Shown here: in pieces, positions 1-7,571 of the stretch
Layout: each line of letters opens with the position of its first letter
Numbering within the stretch: position 1 is the stretch's first letter
The notes under the pieces: model-generated
Database searches by the model: none
Seen by the model: the letters and a program-made list of their open reading frames with translations, nothing else
Told to the model about the DNA's origin: nothing
Program-made: the position numbers and the translations under genes
DNA from: Marinirhabdus gelatinilytica
GTDB lineage: Bacteria > Bacteroidota > Bacteroidia > Flavobacteriales > Flavobacteriaceae
Reading direction: 5' to 3'
DNA: 64,000 nucleotides
Assembly (NCBI RefSeq): GCF_003353425.1
Contig: NZ_QRAO01000003.1
Coordinates: forward strand, 235,088-299,087

Positions 1-477
1 AGATGCGTGATGGGCTTCAACTGGTATAATCAGGGTTTCAGCTATATGGAAATTTGAGTTTTTGTCTATTTTGTGTTCAGCAATGGTAGGGGCACCGGGG
101 TATTTATTTTCAGTTTCAAAAATGTAACCGAAACGTTGGTGCAAGGCCTTAAAAACTCGCTCGTGGGCATAAAAGTCTACAAGTCCTTTCTGAAAAGAAA
201 ACGGTCTTATATCGTCCAGTCCTGCGGTGTGGTCACTATGTTCGTGGGTTAACAGGATACCGTCTATCTCTTGTACGTCCTCCCGTAACATCTGCTGCCT
301 GAAATCTGGCCCACAATCTATAATATACCGGTGAGGGCCCCACTCCAACATTACCGAGACCCGCAATCTTTTATCCTTACTATCGTTACTTAAACATACT
401 GGGTGCGAGCTGCCTATTACAGGTATTCCCTGTGAAGTTCCAGTACCCAAAAATGTTACGGTGAGCTCATGTTTCAT
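1..477 (-). CDS. MBL-fold metallo-hydrolase (PhnP-like), 3' end cut by window edge
   Basis: The first 159 codons are present; the C-terminus lies beyond the left edge. The protein starts MKHELTVTFLGTGTSQGIP, typical of the PhnP-type branch of the metallo-beta-lactamase fold, and carries the zinc-binding motif THEHSDHTAGLDD (HxHxDH) near residue 75, followed by DDIRPFS, which is usual in PhnP-like phosphodiesterases. The likely role is hydrolysis of a phosphodiester or related ester with two bound zinc ions in the cytoplasm. The substrate cannot be told from sequence. It is transcribed divergently from the gene at 558, with 80 bases between the starts. The fold call is firm; the substrate is not. 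Confidence 0.85.
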   Translation of the reverse strand, partial: MKHELTVTFLGTGTSQGIPVIGSSHPVCLSNDSKDKRLRVSVMLEWGPHRYIIDCGPDFRQQMLREDVQEIDGILLTHEHSDHTAGLDDIRPFSFQKGLVDFYAHERVFKALHQRFGYIFETENKYPGAPTIAEHKIDKNSNFHIAETLIIPVEAHHAS

Positions 478-524
478 TATGACAAAAATAACAGGATTTT
501 TTTTAGTTTGCCTTGCCTATTCGT

Positions 525-532
525 TACCTTTG
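525..532 (+). promoter_or_regulatory. Housekeeping promoter -7 box (TACCTTTG) for the gene at 558
   Basis: TACCTTTG matches the Bacteroidota -7 consensus TAnnTTTG and lies 25 bases before the start codon. No ideally spaced -33 TTG is seen (nearest 508-510). Confidence 0.45.
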
Positions 533-557
533 TTAGAGCACATTTAAATAGTGTATT

Positions 558-2021
558 ATGCCAGATATGATTAAAGGGGATAAAGAATTTGAGAATATCC
601 CTTCCATAAGAAGTAAAGCCTTGCGTATTAACCTGAACGAGAACATCTATGGTACTTTTGCCGAGATTGGGGCCGGACAGGAAACCGTTAGAAATTTCTT
701 TAGGGCAGGTGGAGCCTCTGGTACCATTGCCAAGACTATGTCTGCTTACGATAAGGATTTTAGTGATGCAATTTATGGCGTAGAAGAAGATGCCAGGTAT
801 GTTACGGAGTCGCGTCTCAAAAAAATGCTTAACCACGAAATGAACCTTATTGAGGAACGAATCGTGCGTGAAAAACATCCTGAGAAATTGTTCTTTGCCT
901 ATGCAAACACCGTAGCAACTATAGATTTTGCCAAAAAATACAAAGGACACGGATGGCTGGGAATACGCTACCAAACCAAACCAGAAGAAGACTATAGCGA
1001 AATTATTCTCCACATACGTTTCCATGAGAACGATGCCGTGGCACAACAGATCACGCTGGGAATATTAGGGGTAAATTTAATTTATGGCGCTTATTATAAA
1101 TACGACCAGCCCCGAAAATTACTCCGCTACCTTTATGACCATATTGACAAGGACAAAATTGAGATTGACACCATTAATTTTTCGGGACCCAAATTTGACG
1201 ATAATGTGGATAATAGGTTGATGAGCCTTCAGCTTATTAAAAACGGTATGACCGATGCTGTGATGTTTGGCCCGGATGGGAACAACATACTTCCCGCCCG
1301 TATACTCTACAAAAAGAACATCTTAGCGCTCCGTGGAAGTTTCCGCCCTGTAACAAAGGTGAATATTGATATGTATGAGAGGTCGTACGAAATGTTCCTA
1401 GAAGAAAACAAGGTTGAAAAAGATCGCACCGAGGTGATCTTCGAAATCACCCTCTCCAACCTGCGTGCCGAGGGAGAAATTGACGAAGAAGACTTTATGG
1501 ACCGTGCCCGACTACTCTGCTCATTGGGCCACACGGTAATGATCTCCAATTTCCAAGAATATTACAAACTGGTAGAATATTTTTCGCGATATACCAAAAT
1601 GCGCTTAGGGCTTGCCATGGGCGTAAACAATCTAGTGGATATTTTTGATGAAAAATACTACCGTCACTTAAGTGGTGGTATCTTGGAAGCCTTTGGTAAA
1701 CTGTTCTTTAAGGACCTTAAGGTATATCTATACCCTATGCGAGACCCAGAAACGGGCGAATATACCACAAGCGAAAATCTAAAGGTGCACCCTCGTATGA
1801 AGGAGCTCTACAAGTTCTTTAAATACAACGGCAAGGTTGTGGATATTAAAAACTTTAACGAGAATATCCTCAATATTTTCTCTAGAGAAGTCCTCCAAAA
1901 AATTGAGGACAATGAAGACGGTTGGGAGGATATGCTGCCCAAAGGAGTTTCTGAAATTATAAAGGAAAAACAACTATTTAGTTGTCAATACGCAAACGAA
2001 GCTGAGACCTTAAAAGAGTAA
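558..2021 (+). CDS. Conserved flavobacterial protein of unknown function (487 aa)
   Basis: A soluble-looking protein with no signal peptide or membrane segment. The N-terminal stretch is rich in Gly and Ala (GAGQETVRNFFRAGGASG, about residues 38-55), resembling a nucleotide- or phosphate-binding turn, but no P-loop is present. I recognise it as a widely conserved Bacteroidota protein that databases label inconsistently (I recall labels such as nicotinate-nucleotide adenylyltransferase or TonB receptor, neither supported by visible motifs; there is no H-x-G-H and no beta-barrel). MIKGDKE, three codons downstream, is an equally possible start. It ends at a strong bidirectional terminator shared with bcp. 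Confidence 0.7.
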   Translation: MPDMIKGDKEFENIPSIRSKALRINLNENIYGTFAEIGAGQETVRNFFRAGGASGTIAKTMSAYDKDFSDAIYGVEEDARYVTESRLKKMLNHEMNLIEERIVREKHPEKLFFAYANTVATIDFAKKYKGHGWLGIRYQTKPEEDYSEIILHIRFHENDAVAQQITLGILGVNLIYGAYYKYDQPRKLLRYLYDHIDKDKIEIDTINFSGPKFDDNVDNRLMSLQLIKNGMTDAVMFGPDGNNILPARILYKKNILALRGSFRPVTKVNIDMYERSYEMFLEENKVEKDRTEVIFEITLSNLRAEGEIDEEDFMDRARLLCSLGHTVMISNFQEYYKLVEYFSRYTKMRLGLAMGVNNLVDIFDEKYYRHLSGGILEAFGKLFFKDLKVYLYPMRDPETGEYTTSENLKVHPRMKELYKFFKYNGKVVDIKNFNENILNIFSREVLQKIEDNEDGWEDMLPKGVSEIIKEKQLFSCQYANEAETLKE

Positions 2022-2040
2022 GATTATTGTAATAAAATAT

Positions 2041-2068
2041 AAAAATCCCGCATGCAGCGGGATTTTTT
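2041..2068. terminator. Bidirectional intrinsic terminator
   Basis: Perfect 11-bp stem AAAAATCCCGC / GCGGGATTTTT with loop ATGCA and flanking A and T runs, between the convergent genes ending at 2021 and 2075. Confidence 0.9.
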
Positions 2069-2074
2069 CGTTGT

Positions 2075-2533
2075 CTATTTATCTTCTAAAATCTGTGCAG
2101 CGTGATCTTTTGTTTTCACTTTATCAATCACACGTTCCACGACACCTTCTTCATTCACTAAAAAAGTTTTACGATGTATTCCATCGTACTCACGGCCCAT
2201 AAATTTTTTAGGCCCCCAAACGCCAAAGGCATTTATCACTTCTTTATCTACATCTGCCAAGAGCGGAAACGGAAAGTCGTACTTTTTTTTGAAATTGGAT
2301 TGCCTTTTTTCACTATCGGCACTTACACCTAAAAGTTGGTAGCCTTCATCCTGAAGTTGCTTGTAATTGTCTCGAAGGTTGCACGCTTCAGCAGTACAGC
2401 CAGGGGTGCTGGCTTTTGGGTAAAAGAAAACCACTAGTTTTTTTCCTTTGTAATCGTTTAACGAAACGGTATTGCCAGCTTCGTCGTTAACAGTAAAATT
2501 TGGCACTGTATCGCCTGCTTGTAAAGTATCCAT
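2075..2533 (-). CDS. bcp: Thioredoxin-dependent thiol peroxidase, Bcp/PrxQ family
   Basis: Reduces hydrogen peroxide and organic hydroperoxides in the cytoplasm using thioredoxin. The 152-residue length is normal for Bcp. The active site PGCTAEACNLRD (about residues 45-56) has the peroxidatic Cys and, five residues later, the resolving Cys of the atypical 2-Cys PrxQ type. The preceding FYPKASTPGC is the family signature. It is divergent from nth, with only 28 bases between the two start codons, so each promoter must reach into the neighbouring coding region; shared damage-related regulation is possible but not shown. Confidence 0.95.
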   Translation of the reverse strand: MDTLQAGDTVPNFTVNDEAGNTVSLNDYKGKKLVVFFYPKASTPGCTAEACNLRDNYKQLQDEGYQLLGVSADSEKRQSNFKKKYDFPFPLLADVDKEVINAFGVWGPKKFMGREYDGIHRKTFLVNEEGVVERVIDKVKTKDHAAQILEDK

Positions 2534-2537
2534 AGTT

Positions 2538-2545
2538 TATTTTTG
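2538..2545 (+). promoter_or_regulatory. Likely nth promoter (-7 box TATTTTTG)
   Basis: TATTTTTG matches TAnnTTTG and lies 16 bases before the nth ATG. A TTG at 2519-2521, inside the 5' end of bcp, gives a 16-base spacer, slightly short of usual. Confidence 0.5.
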
Positions 2546-2561
2546 CATAAAAATAGAGAAA

Positions 2562-3218
2562 ATGAACAAGCAAGAAAAGGTACAGTTTGTTATAGATACG
2601 TTAAATGAACTCTATCCAGAGATTCCTATCCCACTAGATCACAAAGATCCTTACACCCTATTGATTGCCGTCTTGCTATCGGCACAAAGCACAGATGTTC
2701 GCGTAAACAAGATAACACCATTATTGTTTGAAGTAGCCGATAATCCCTACGATATGGTTAAACTTTCGGTAGAAGAAATACGAGATATCATAAAACCCGT
2801 AGGACTTTCACCTATGAAAAGTAAAGGCATTTACGGTCTTTCAAAAATCTTGATTGAAAAATATAAAGGAAAAGTACCCCAAGACTTAGAAGCCCTTAAA
2901 GAACTTCCTGCTGTAGGCCATAAAACTGCGAGTGTAGTGGTTTCGCAAGCTTTTGGAATTCCTGCGTTTCCCGTGGACACCCACATACACAGATTGATGT
3001 ATCGTTGGGGACTAACAAACGGAAAAAACGTAGTACAGACCGAAAAAGATGCTAAGAGGCTATTCCCTAAGGAAATATGGAATAACCTGCATTTACAGAT
3101 AATTTGGTATGGTCGCCAATATTCTCCAGCAAGGGGCTGGGATTTGGAAAAGGACATTATTACGAAGACTATTGGTAGAAAAACCGTCTTGAACGAGTAT
3201 TACAAGAAGAAGAAATAG
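2562..3218 (+). CDS. nth: Endonuclease III, lacking the 4Fe-4S cluster ligands
   Basis: Base-excision repair DNA glycosylase/AP lyase for oxidised pyrimidines. The 218-residue protein shows the helix-hairpin-helix LPAVGHKTASVV with the catalytic Lys (KT), followed by PAFPVDTHIHRLMYRWGL with the catalytic Asp of VDTH. The C-terminal region where E. coli Nth has C-x6-C-x2-C-x5-C reads YSPARGWDLEKDIITK with no cysteines, so the iron-sulfur cluster is absent. The ATG at 2562 was chosen because an open frame further upstream overlaps the bcp coding region and lacks Nth similarity. It ends at its own terminator. Confidence 0.93.
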   Translation: MNKQEKVQFVIDTLNELYPEIPIPLDHKDPYTLLIAVLLSAQSTDVRVNKITPLLFEVADNPYDMVKLSVEEIRDIIKPVGLSPMKSKGIYGLSKILIEKYKGKVPQDLEALKELPAVGHKTASVVVSQAFGIPAFPVDTHIHRLMYRWGLTNGKNVVQTEKDAKRLFPKEIWNNLHLQIIWYGRQYSPARGWDLEKDIITKTIGRKTVLNEYYKKKK

Positions 3219-3235
3219 CAGTTGATGGAAATAAA

Positions 3236-3270
3236 AAAAACCCTGAAAGTGGTGAATTTCCAGGGTTTTT
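3236..3270. terminator. Intrinsic terminator after nth
   Basis: AAAAACCCTG / CAGGGTTTTT stem extended by GAAA/TTTC, with T and A runs on both sides. It lies between nth and the convergent microprotein gene, so it can serve both. Confidence 0.85.
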
Positions 3271-3277
3271 CCAAAGT

Positions 3278-3430
3278 TTAGTTAAGAAGTGCTTCAAACT
3301 TCAATTTATGGTAATCTATAACACTTAAAGCCTTCGAATAATCCAGAAGGAACTTAATAGTTTCTCCTTTAGGGACCATATTTTTACCCACGTGTCCCGA
3401 TCGTGGTGTTTCGGAGTACATTTTTTGCAT
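3278..3430 (-). CDS. Conserved flavobacterial microprotein (50 aa)
   Basis: A short reading frame starting MQKMYSETPRSGHVGKN and ending DYHKLKFEALLN. I recognise this as a small protein kept next to an ECF-like sigma factor in many Flavobacteriaceae; the middle part (VPKGETIKFLLDYSKALSVI) predicts one amphipathic helix. No signal peptide, cysteine or known domain. It follows the sigma-factor gene on the same strand with a 58-base gap, so cotranscription is likely. A regulatory or RNA-polymerase-related role is only a guess from position. The second Met (MYSETP) is an alternative start. Confidence 0.75.
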   Translation of the reverse strand: MQKMYSETPRSGHVGKNMVPKGETIKFLLDYSKALSVIDYHKLKFEALLN

Positions 3431-3488
3431 AGAACGTAATTTTGAGGTTAATGTTACCTAATAACGTACTATAAAAATGTTTATTGTG

Positions 3489-4073
3489 TTAATTTGTCAA
3501 TACAATGTTATGTTTATCAATTACTTTGCGCAAATTAATGAGCGCATAACGCATTCTTCCCAGTGCTGTATTGATGCTAACACCGGTTTGCTCACTAATT
3601 TCCTTAAAGCTCATATCCTTGTACATACGCATAACGAGCACTTGTTTTTGGTCCTCGGGAAGCTCTTGTATCAACCTTCTTACATCATTTTCCACCTGTC
3701 CCTTTATGAGCTGTTTTTCAGCATTTAAGCTTCCATCGCTCAATACCGAAAAAATATTGAAATCGTCTTTGTTCTCAAACTTCGGCATTCGGTTATTCTT
3801 CCTGAAATGGTCTATCACCAAATTGTGTGCAATGCGCATTACCCAAGGCAAAAACTTTCCTTCTTCGTTATATTTCCCACGTTTAAGGGTCCTGATAACC
3901 TTAATAAAAGTGTCCTGAAAAATATCTTCGGCCACATCGCGGTCGAAAACCTTGGAATAAATAAAACTGTAAATTCTTTGTTTGTGGCGGGTGATTAGAT
4001 CGCCCAGTGCAGATTCATTGCCTTGCATGTACGCACTTACCAAAGATGCATCGGTAATTATGCTTTTTTTCAT
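3489..4073 (-). CDS. RNA polymerase sigma factor, sigma-70 family (ECF-like)
   Basis: A 194-residue two-domain sigma factor. Sigma-2 region: about residues 20-85, with YSKVFDRDVAEDIFQDTFIKV and FLPWVMRIAHNLVIDHFRK (region 2.3-2.4 -10 recognition). Sigma-4 region: residues 130-190, with ELPEDQKQVLVMRMYKDMSFKEIS and the helix-turn-helix SINTALGRMRYALINLRK. No anti-sigma gene is adjacent, so control may be by another route. The start MKKSIITDASL at 4073 was preferred over an in-frame Met eight codons upstream because flavobacterial homologues start there. A long AT-rich leader (4074-4448) precedes it. Confidence 0.9.
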   Translation of the reverse strand: MKKSIITDASLVSAYMQGNESALGDLITRHKQRIYSFIYSKVFDRDVAEDIFQDTFIKVIRTLKRGKYNEEGKFLPWVMRIAHNLVIDHFRKNNRMPKFENKDDFNIFSVLSDGSLNAEKQLIKGQVENDVRRLIQELPEDQKQVLVMRMYKDMSFKEISEQTGVSINTALGRMRYALINLRKVIDKHNIVLTN

Positions 4074-4448
4074 ATCAATACTTTCTAAATTAAACAACTA
4101 TGCTTTTGGTTGATGAGCTGTCTGAAAAAATTTTTAAAAGTAGTAATATGCTATAGGCAATAATTTTTAGTAATCTCGTTGTTAGGGGTAAATATAATAA
4201 CAAAGGATTGTGAAATGCAAATATATTGTGAGTTTTTTCTTAAAATAATGATAAATTTTTGCAGAAATACAAGTAGCCACACCCCACAACCCGTGACTTT
4301 GTTAAGCTTTTCACAATTTAAAATAATTTCTCCAAAAATTTGTTTGGCTTAGTAAAAATCAGACAATTGTACTAAAAAAGATAGTGTGTAAATGGTATCT
4401 TTGCATTCAATTTTTTGAAAGATATTCACTAAAGAAGCCTTTTCTATC
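4074..4448. other. AT-rich divergent intergenic region between the sigma factor and uvrA
   Basis: 375 bases with no supportable gene. It must hold promoters for both directions: TATCTTTG at 4396-4403 faces uvrA, and TATATTTG on the minus strand (4225-4218) faces the sigma gene, which would give a leader of about 130 bases. No clear repeat or operator seen. Confidence 0.6.
4396..4403 (+). promoter_or_regulatory. uvrA promoter -7 box (TATCTTTG)
   Basis: Exact match to TAnnTTTG, 45 bases before the proposed TTG start. The nearest TTG upstream (4367) is spaced 26 bases, slightly long. Confidence 0.5.
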
Positions 4449-7226
4449 TTGAGCAACCAAACATTGGACACCAAAAACAACATCATTATTCAAGGTGCAA
4501 AATTGCACAATTTGAAGAATATTTCTGTAGCCATACCAAGGAACAAATTGGTAGTGATCACGGGGCTCTCAGGTAGTGGAAAATCAAGCTTGGCGTTCGA
4601 TACTTTATATGCCGAGGGACAACGCCGTTATGTAGAAAGTCTCTCTTCTTATGCGCGCCAATTTTTGGGAAGGTTGGACAAGCCAAAGGTTGATTCTATT
4701 AAGGGAATCGCACCAGCAATCGCAATTGAGCAAAAGGTGAACACCACCAACACCCGCTCTACAGTGGGCACCTCTACCGAAATCTACGATTATCTCAAAC
4801 TGCTCTTCACCAGAATAGGTAGAACCTACTCGCCCGTAAGTGGTAATGAGGTAAAAAAAGATACGGTGACCGATGTTGTAAAGCACATTAAAACATTTCC
4901 GGAAGGAAAAAAACTCCTCCTTCTCGCTCCAATTCAACTAGAAGAAGGGCGCAGCATGGAGAACAAAATCCAAGCACTGGCACAACAAGGCTACGCAAGG
5001 GTAAAAATAGACGGTACGGTTGTTAGGATAGATGAATTATCGAAAAACCTGCCGAAGGATATCCAATTGGTCGTAGATCGTGTAATCACAAAAGACGACG
5101 AAGACTTTTACAACCGTCTCGCAGATGCCGTAGAGATTGCATTCTTTGAAGGAAAAGGAGAACTTTATATTGAAAATATTGACGAGGGAAACACCCGAGA
5201 GTTCAACAATAGGTTCGAGGCAGATGGGCTTACATTTGTAGAGCCCAATGTACATTTGTTCAGTTTTAACAATCCGTACGGGGCTTGCCCAACCTGCGAA
5301 GGTTATGGAGACGTTATTGGTATTGACGAAGACCTTGTTGTTCCAAACACAGCCCTTTCTATCTATGACAATGCCATTTTCCCTTGGCGAGGTGACAGCA
5401 TGGGCTGGTACCGTGACCAACTGGTGAACAACGCCTATAAGTTCGATTTCCCTATACACAAACCTTGGTTCCAACTCACTGAAGAACAAAAACAATTGGT
5501 TTGGGACGGCAATAAGCATTTTGAAGGCCTGCACGATTTCTTTAAGTACCTAGAATCGAAGAATTACAAAATACAGAACCGTGTAATGCTCTCCCGCTAC
5601 CGAGGGAAGACCAAGTGCAGTACTTGTCACGGTAAAAGATTGAGACCAGAAGCTGGTTACGTAAAAATAAACAATACTTCAATCCAGGATTTGGTAAACA
5701 AGCCTTTGGATGAATTGGCAGTATTTTTTAAAGAACTTATCCTAAACCAGTACGAGCAGCAAATCGCTAAGAGGTTGCTGCTGGAGATCAATAATCGTCT
5801 TTCGTTCTTAATGGACGTAGGCCTTAGCTACCTCACCCTTAACCGAAAGAGCAATACGCTCTCAGGCGGGGAATCCCAGCGAATTAATTTAGCCACTTCG
5901 CTGGGGAGTAGTTTGGTGGGCTCTATGTACATCTTGGACGAGCCCAGTATTGGCCTGCATCCAAAAGATACCGAACGATTGATAGTAGTACTTAAATCAC
6001 TACGCGATCTGGGTAATACCGTAATCGTCGTCGAACACGACGAGGATATCATGAAAGCTGCCGATGAGATTATCGATATTGGTCCCGAGGCCGGAACTTT
6101 TGGTGGTGAAATAGTGAACACGGGTACTTTTACAGAAATTTTAAAAGGCGCTTCCCTAACGGCAAATTACCTGAACGGCACATTAAAAATTGATGTTCCC
6201 ACAAAACGCCGCACCTCAAAAAGTGTGATCACTATCAAAGGAGCACGACAAAACAACCTACAGAATGTAGACGCTACCTTCCCATTGGGTGTTTTTACTG
6301 CGGTAACGGGTGTTTCGGGAAGTGGGAAGAGTACACTCGTAAAAAAAATATTATACCCAGCGTTACAACGCGAAATAAACGGTTTTGGCGAAAAGCCTGG
6401 ACAATTCACCTCGCTGGACGGAAGCTTCAGCAGTATCAAAAATGTTGAATTTATAGACCAAAACCCCATTGGGCGCTCCAGCCGAAGCAACCCCGTAACC
6501 TACATTAAGGCGTATGATGACATACGAAATCTCTTTGCCACACAAAAACTTAGTGACATACGTGGTTACAAGGCAAAACATTTCAGTTTTAATGTCGCGG
6601 GCGGGCGATGTGAAACCTGTAACGGAGAGGGCGAGGTAACCATAGAGATGCAGTTCATGGCCGATGTACATCTGGAATGCGAAACCTGCAACGGAAAGCG
6701 TTTCAAAAAAGAAATTCTGGAAGTAAAGTTTCACGATACCAGCATTAACGATGTATTACAAATGACCATAGATGATGCCATCTCTTTCTTCAATCAGCAC
6801 GACGAAACCAAGATCACCAAAAAGCTACAGCCCCTACAGGATGTAGGTTTGGGCTATGTACAGTTGGGTCAAAGCTCCTCTACCCTTTCGGGCGGTGAGG
6901 CACAACGTATTAAATTGGCATCTTTTTTAATTAAAGGAAACACAAAAGATAAGGCACTCTTCATTTTTGATGAACCTACCACAGGTCTCCATTTTCACGA
7001 TATCAAAAAACTACTGGCCTCTTTTTACGCCTTATTGGATAATGGACATACTGTAATTGTAGTAGAGCACAATCTGGACCTTATTAAATGTGCAGACCAT
7101 ATTATAGACCTTGGTCCTGGTGGTGGTAACAAAGGTGGACACATTGTAGCCCAGGGACCGCCTGAAGAAGTTGCAAATAGTGAAGACTCCATCACAGCGC
7201 CGTATTTAAGGGAAAAGCTTCATTAA
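4449..7226 (+). CDS. uvrA: Excinuclease ABC subunit A
   Basis: DNA damage recognition ATPase of nucleotide excision repair. At 925 residues it is near the normal 940. Two ABC modules are visible: Walker A GLSGSGKS (39-46) and GVSGSGKS (about 621-628), signatures LSGGESQRI (about 471) and LSGGEAQRI (about 813). Zinc modules: CPTCEGYG...CSTCHGKR (about 280-397) and CETCNGEG...CETCNGKR (about 721-751). The start is unusual: no ATG fits, and TTG at 4449 opens the frame with MSNQTLDTKNNIIIQGA just before the conserved GAKLHNLKNI. The gene stands alone; no uvrB or uvrC is in the window. Confidence 0.95.
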   Translation: MSNQTLDTKNNIIIQGAKLHNLKNISVAIPRNKLVVITGLSGSGKSSLAFDTLYAEGQRRYVESLSSYARQFLGRLDKPKVDSIKGIAPAIAIEQKVNTTNTRSTVGTSTEIYDYLKLLFTRIGRTYSPVSGNEVKKDTVTDVVKHIKTFPEGKKLLLLAPIQLEEGRSMENKIQALAQQGYARVKIDGTVVRIDELSKNLPKDIQLVVDRVITKDDEDFYNRLADAVEIAFFEGKGELYIENIDEGNTREFNNRFEADGLTFVEPNVHLFSFNNPYGACPTCEGYGDVIGIDEDLVVPNTALSIYDNAIFPWRGDSMGWYRDQLVNNAYKFDFPIHKPWFQLTEEQKQLVWDGNKHFEGLHDFFKYLESKNYKIQNRVMLSRYRGKTKCSTCHGKRLRPEAGYVKINNTSIQDLVNKPLDELAVFFKELILNQYEQQIAKRLLLEINNRLSFLMDVGLSYLTLNRKSNTLSGGESQRINLATSLGSSLVGSMYILDEPSIGLHPKDTERLIVVLKSLRDLGNTVIVVEHDEDIMKAADEIIDIGPEAGTFGGEIVNTGTFTEILKGASLTANYLNGTLKIDVPTKRRTSKSVITIKGARQNNLQNVDATFPLGVFTAVTGVSGSGKSTLVKKILYPALQREINGFGEKPGQFTSLDGSFSSIKNVEFIDQNPIGRSSRSNPVTYIKAYDDIRNLFATQKLSDIRGYKAKHFSFNVAGGRCETCNGEGEVTIEMQFMADVHLECETCNGKRFKKEILEVKFHDTSINDVLQMTIDDAISFFNQHDETKITKKLQPLQDVGLGYVQLGQSSSTLSGGEAQRIKLASFLIKGNTKDKALFIFDEPTTGLHFHDIKKLLASFYALLDNGHTVIVVEHNLDLIKCADHIIDLGPGGGNKGGHIVAQGPPEEVANSEDSITAPYLREKLH

Positions 7227-7256
7227 CCCTTAATCGTGACCCCTCTTTAATTTTTT

Positions 7257-7272
7257 TGGCACGATGATTGTT
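7257..7272 (+). promoter_or_regulatory. Sigma-54-type promoter 1 (TGGCACG-N4-TTGTT)
   Basis: TGGCACG ATGA TTGTT follows the -24/-12 consensus TGGCACG-N4-TTGCW with exact spacing; only the -12 C is replaced by T. Expected start of transcription is about 7282, 12 bases before a 19-codon frame. The same element recurs at 7492. Confidence 0.65.
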
Positions 7273-7293
7273 TCTTGTTAAACGATCAAAAAA

Positions 7294-7353
7294 ATGAAGT
7301 GCTCATATAGCTGGTTTTGGTCCAAGAAAAAGAAAATTAATACTACAATATAG
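7294..7353 (+). CDS. Possible 19-residue peptide on a short sigma-54-type transcript
   Basis: ATG...TAG encoding MKCSYSWFWSKKKKINTTI: an aromatic patch (YSWFW) followed by four lysines. It is the only frame between the sigma-54-type promoter at 7257 and the terminator at 7372-7416, so the transcript would be about 130 nt. The aromatic-plus-basic pattern would suit a membrane-surface peptide, but the transcript may act as an RNA instead. I do not recognise the peptide. Translation is unproven. Confidence 0.4.
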   Translation: MKCSYSWFWSKKKKINTTI

Positions 7354-7359
7354 TTTTTT

Positions 7360-7416
7360 GGTTGGTTAGTTAAACCCGCTGGTTTCAAAATCTTTTGAGA
7401 CAGCGGGTTTTTTCTC
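7360..7416 (+). terminator. Terminator with upstream GGTTGGTTAG element
   Basis: GGTTGGTTAG (7360-7369) is followed two bases later by a long hairpin: AAACCCGCT pairs with AGCGGGTTT and the stem continues with GTTTCAAAA / TTTTGAGAC (one bulge, one wobble), then TTTTTT. The same ten bases precede the terminators at 8873 and 46620. Confidence 0.85.
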
Positions 7417-7491
7417 TCCTATATACTTTTCATAATAGATAAAACACGACCCACACCTTGGATAGTGCTGTAAATCAATTTTTTATATTTT

Positions 7492-7507
7492 TGGCACGGT
7501 CGTTGTT
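7492..7507 (+). promoter_or_regulatory. Sigma-54-type promoter 2 (TGGCACG-N4-TTGTT)
   Basis: TGGCACG GTCG TTGTT, same form and flanks (run of T before, TTTCT after) as the element at 7257. Expected transcript start about 7517, 55 bases before the gene at 7572. Confidence 0.7.
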
Positions 7508-7571
7508 TCTAAGTGATGTGTATAAGCTGACCAAAAAGTAAAAGCAAGTACGAACCTAAAATTTCAAGATT

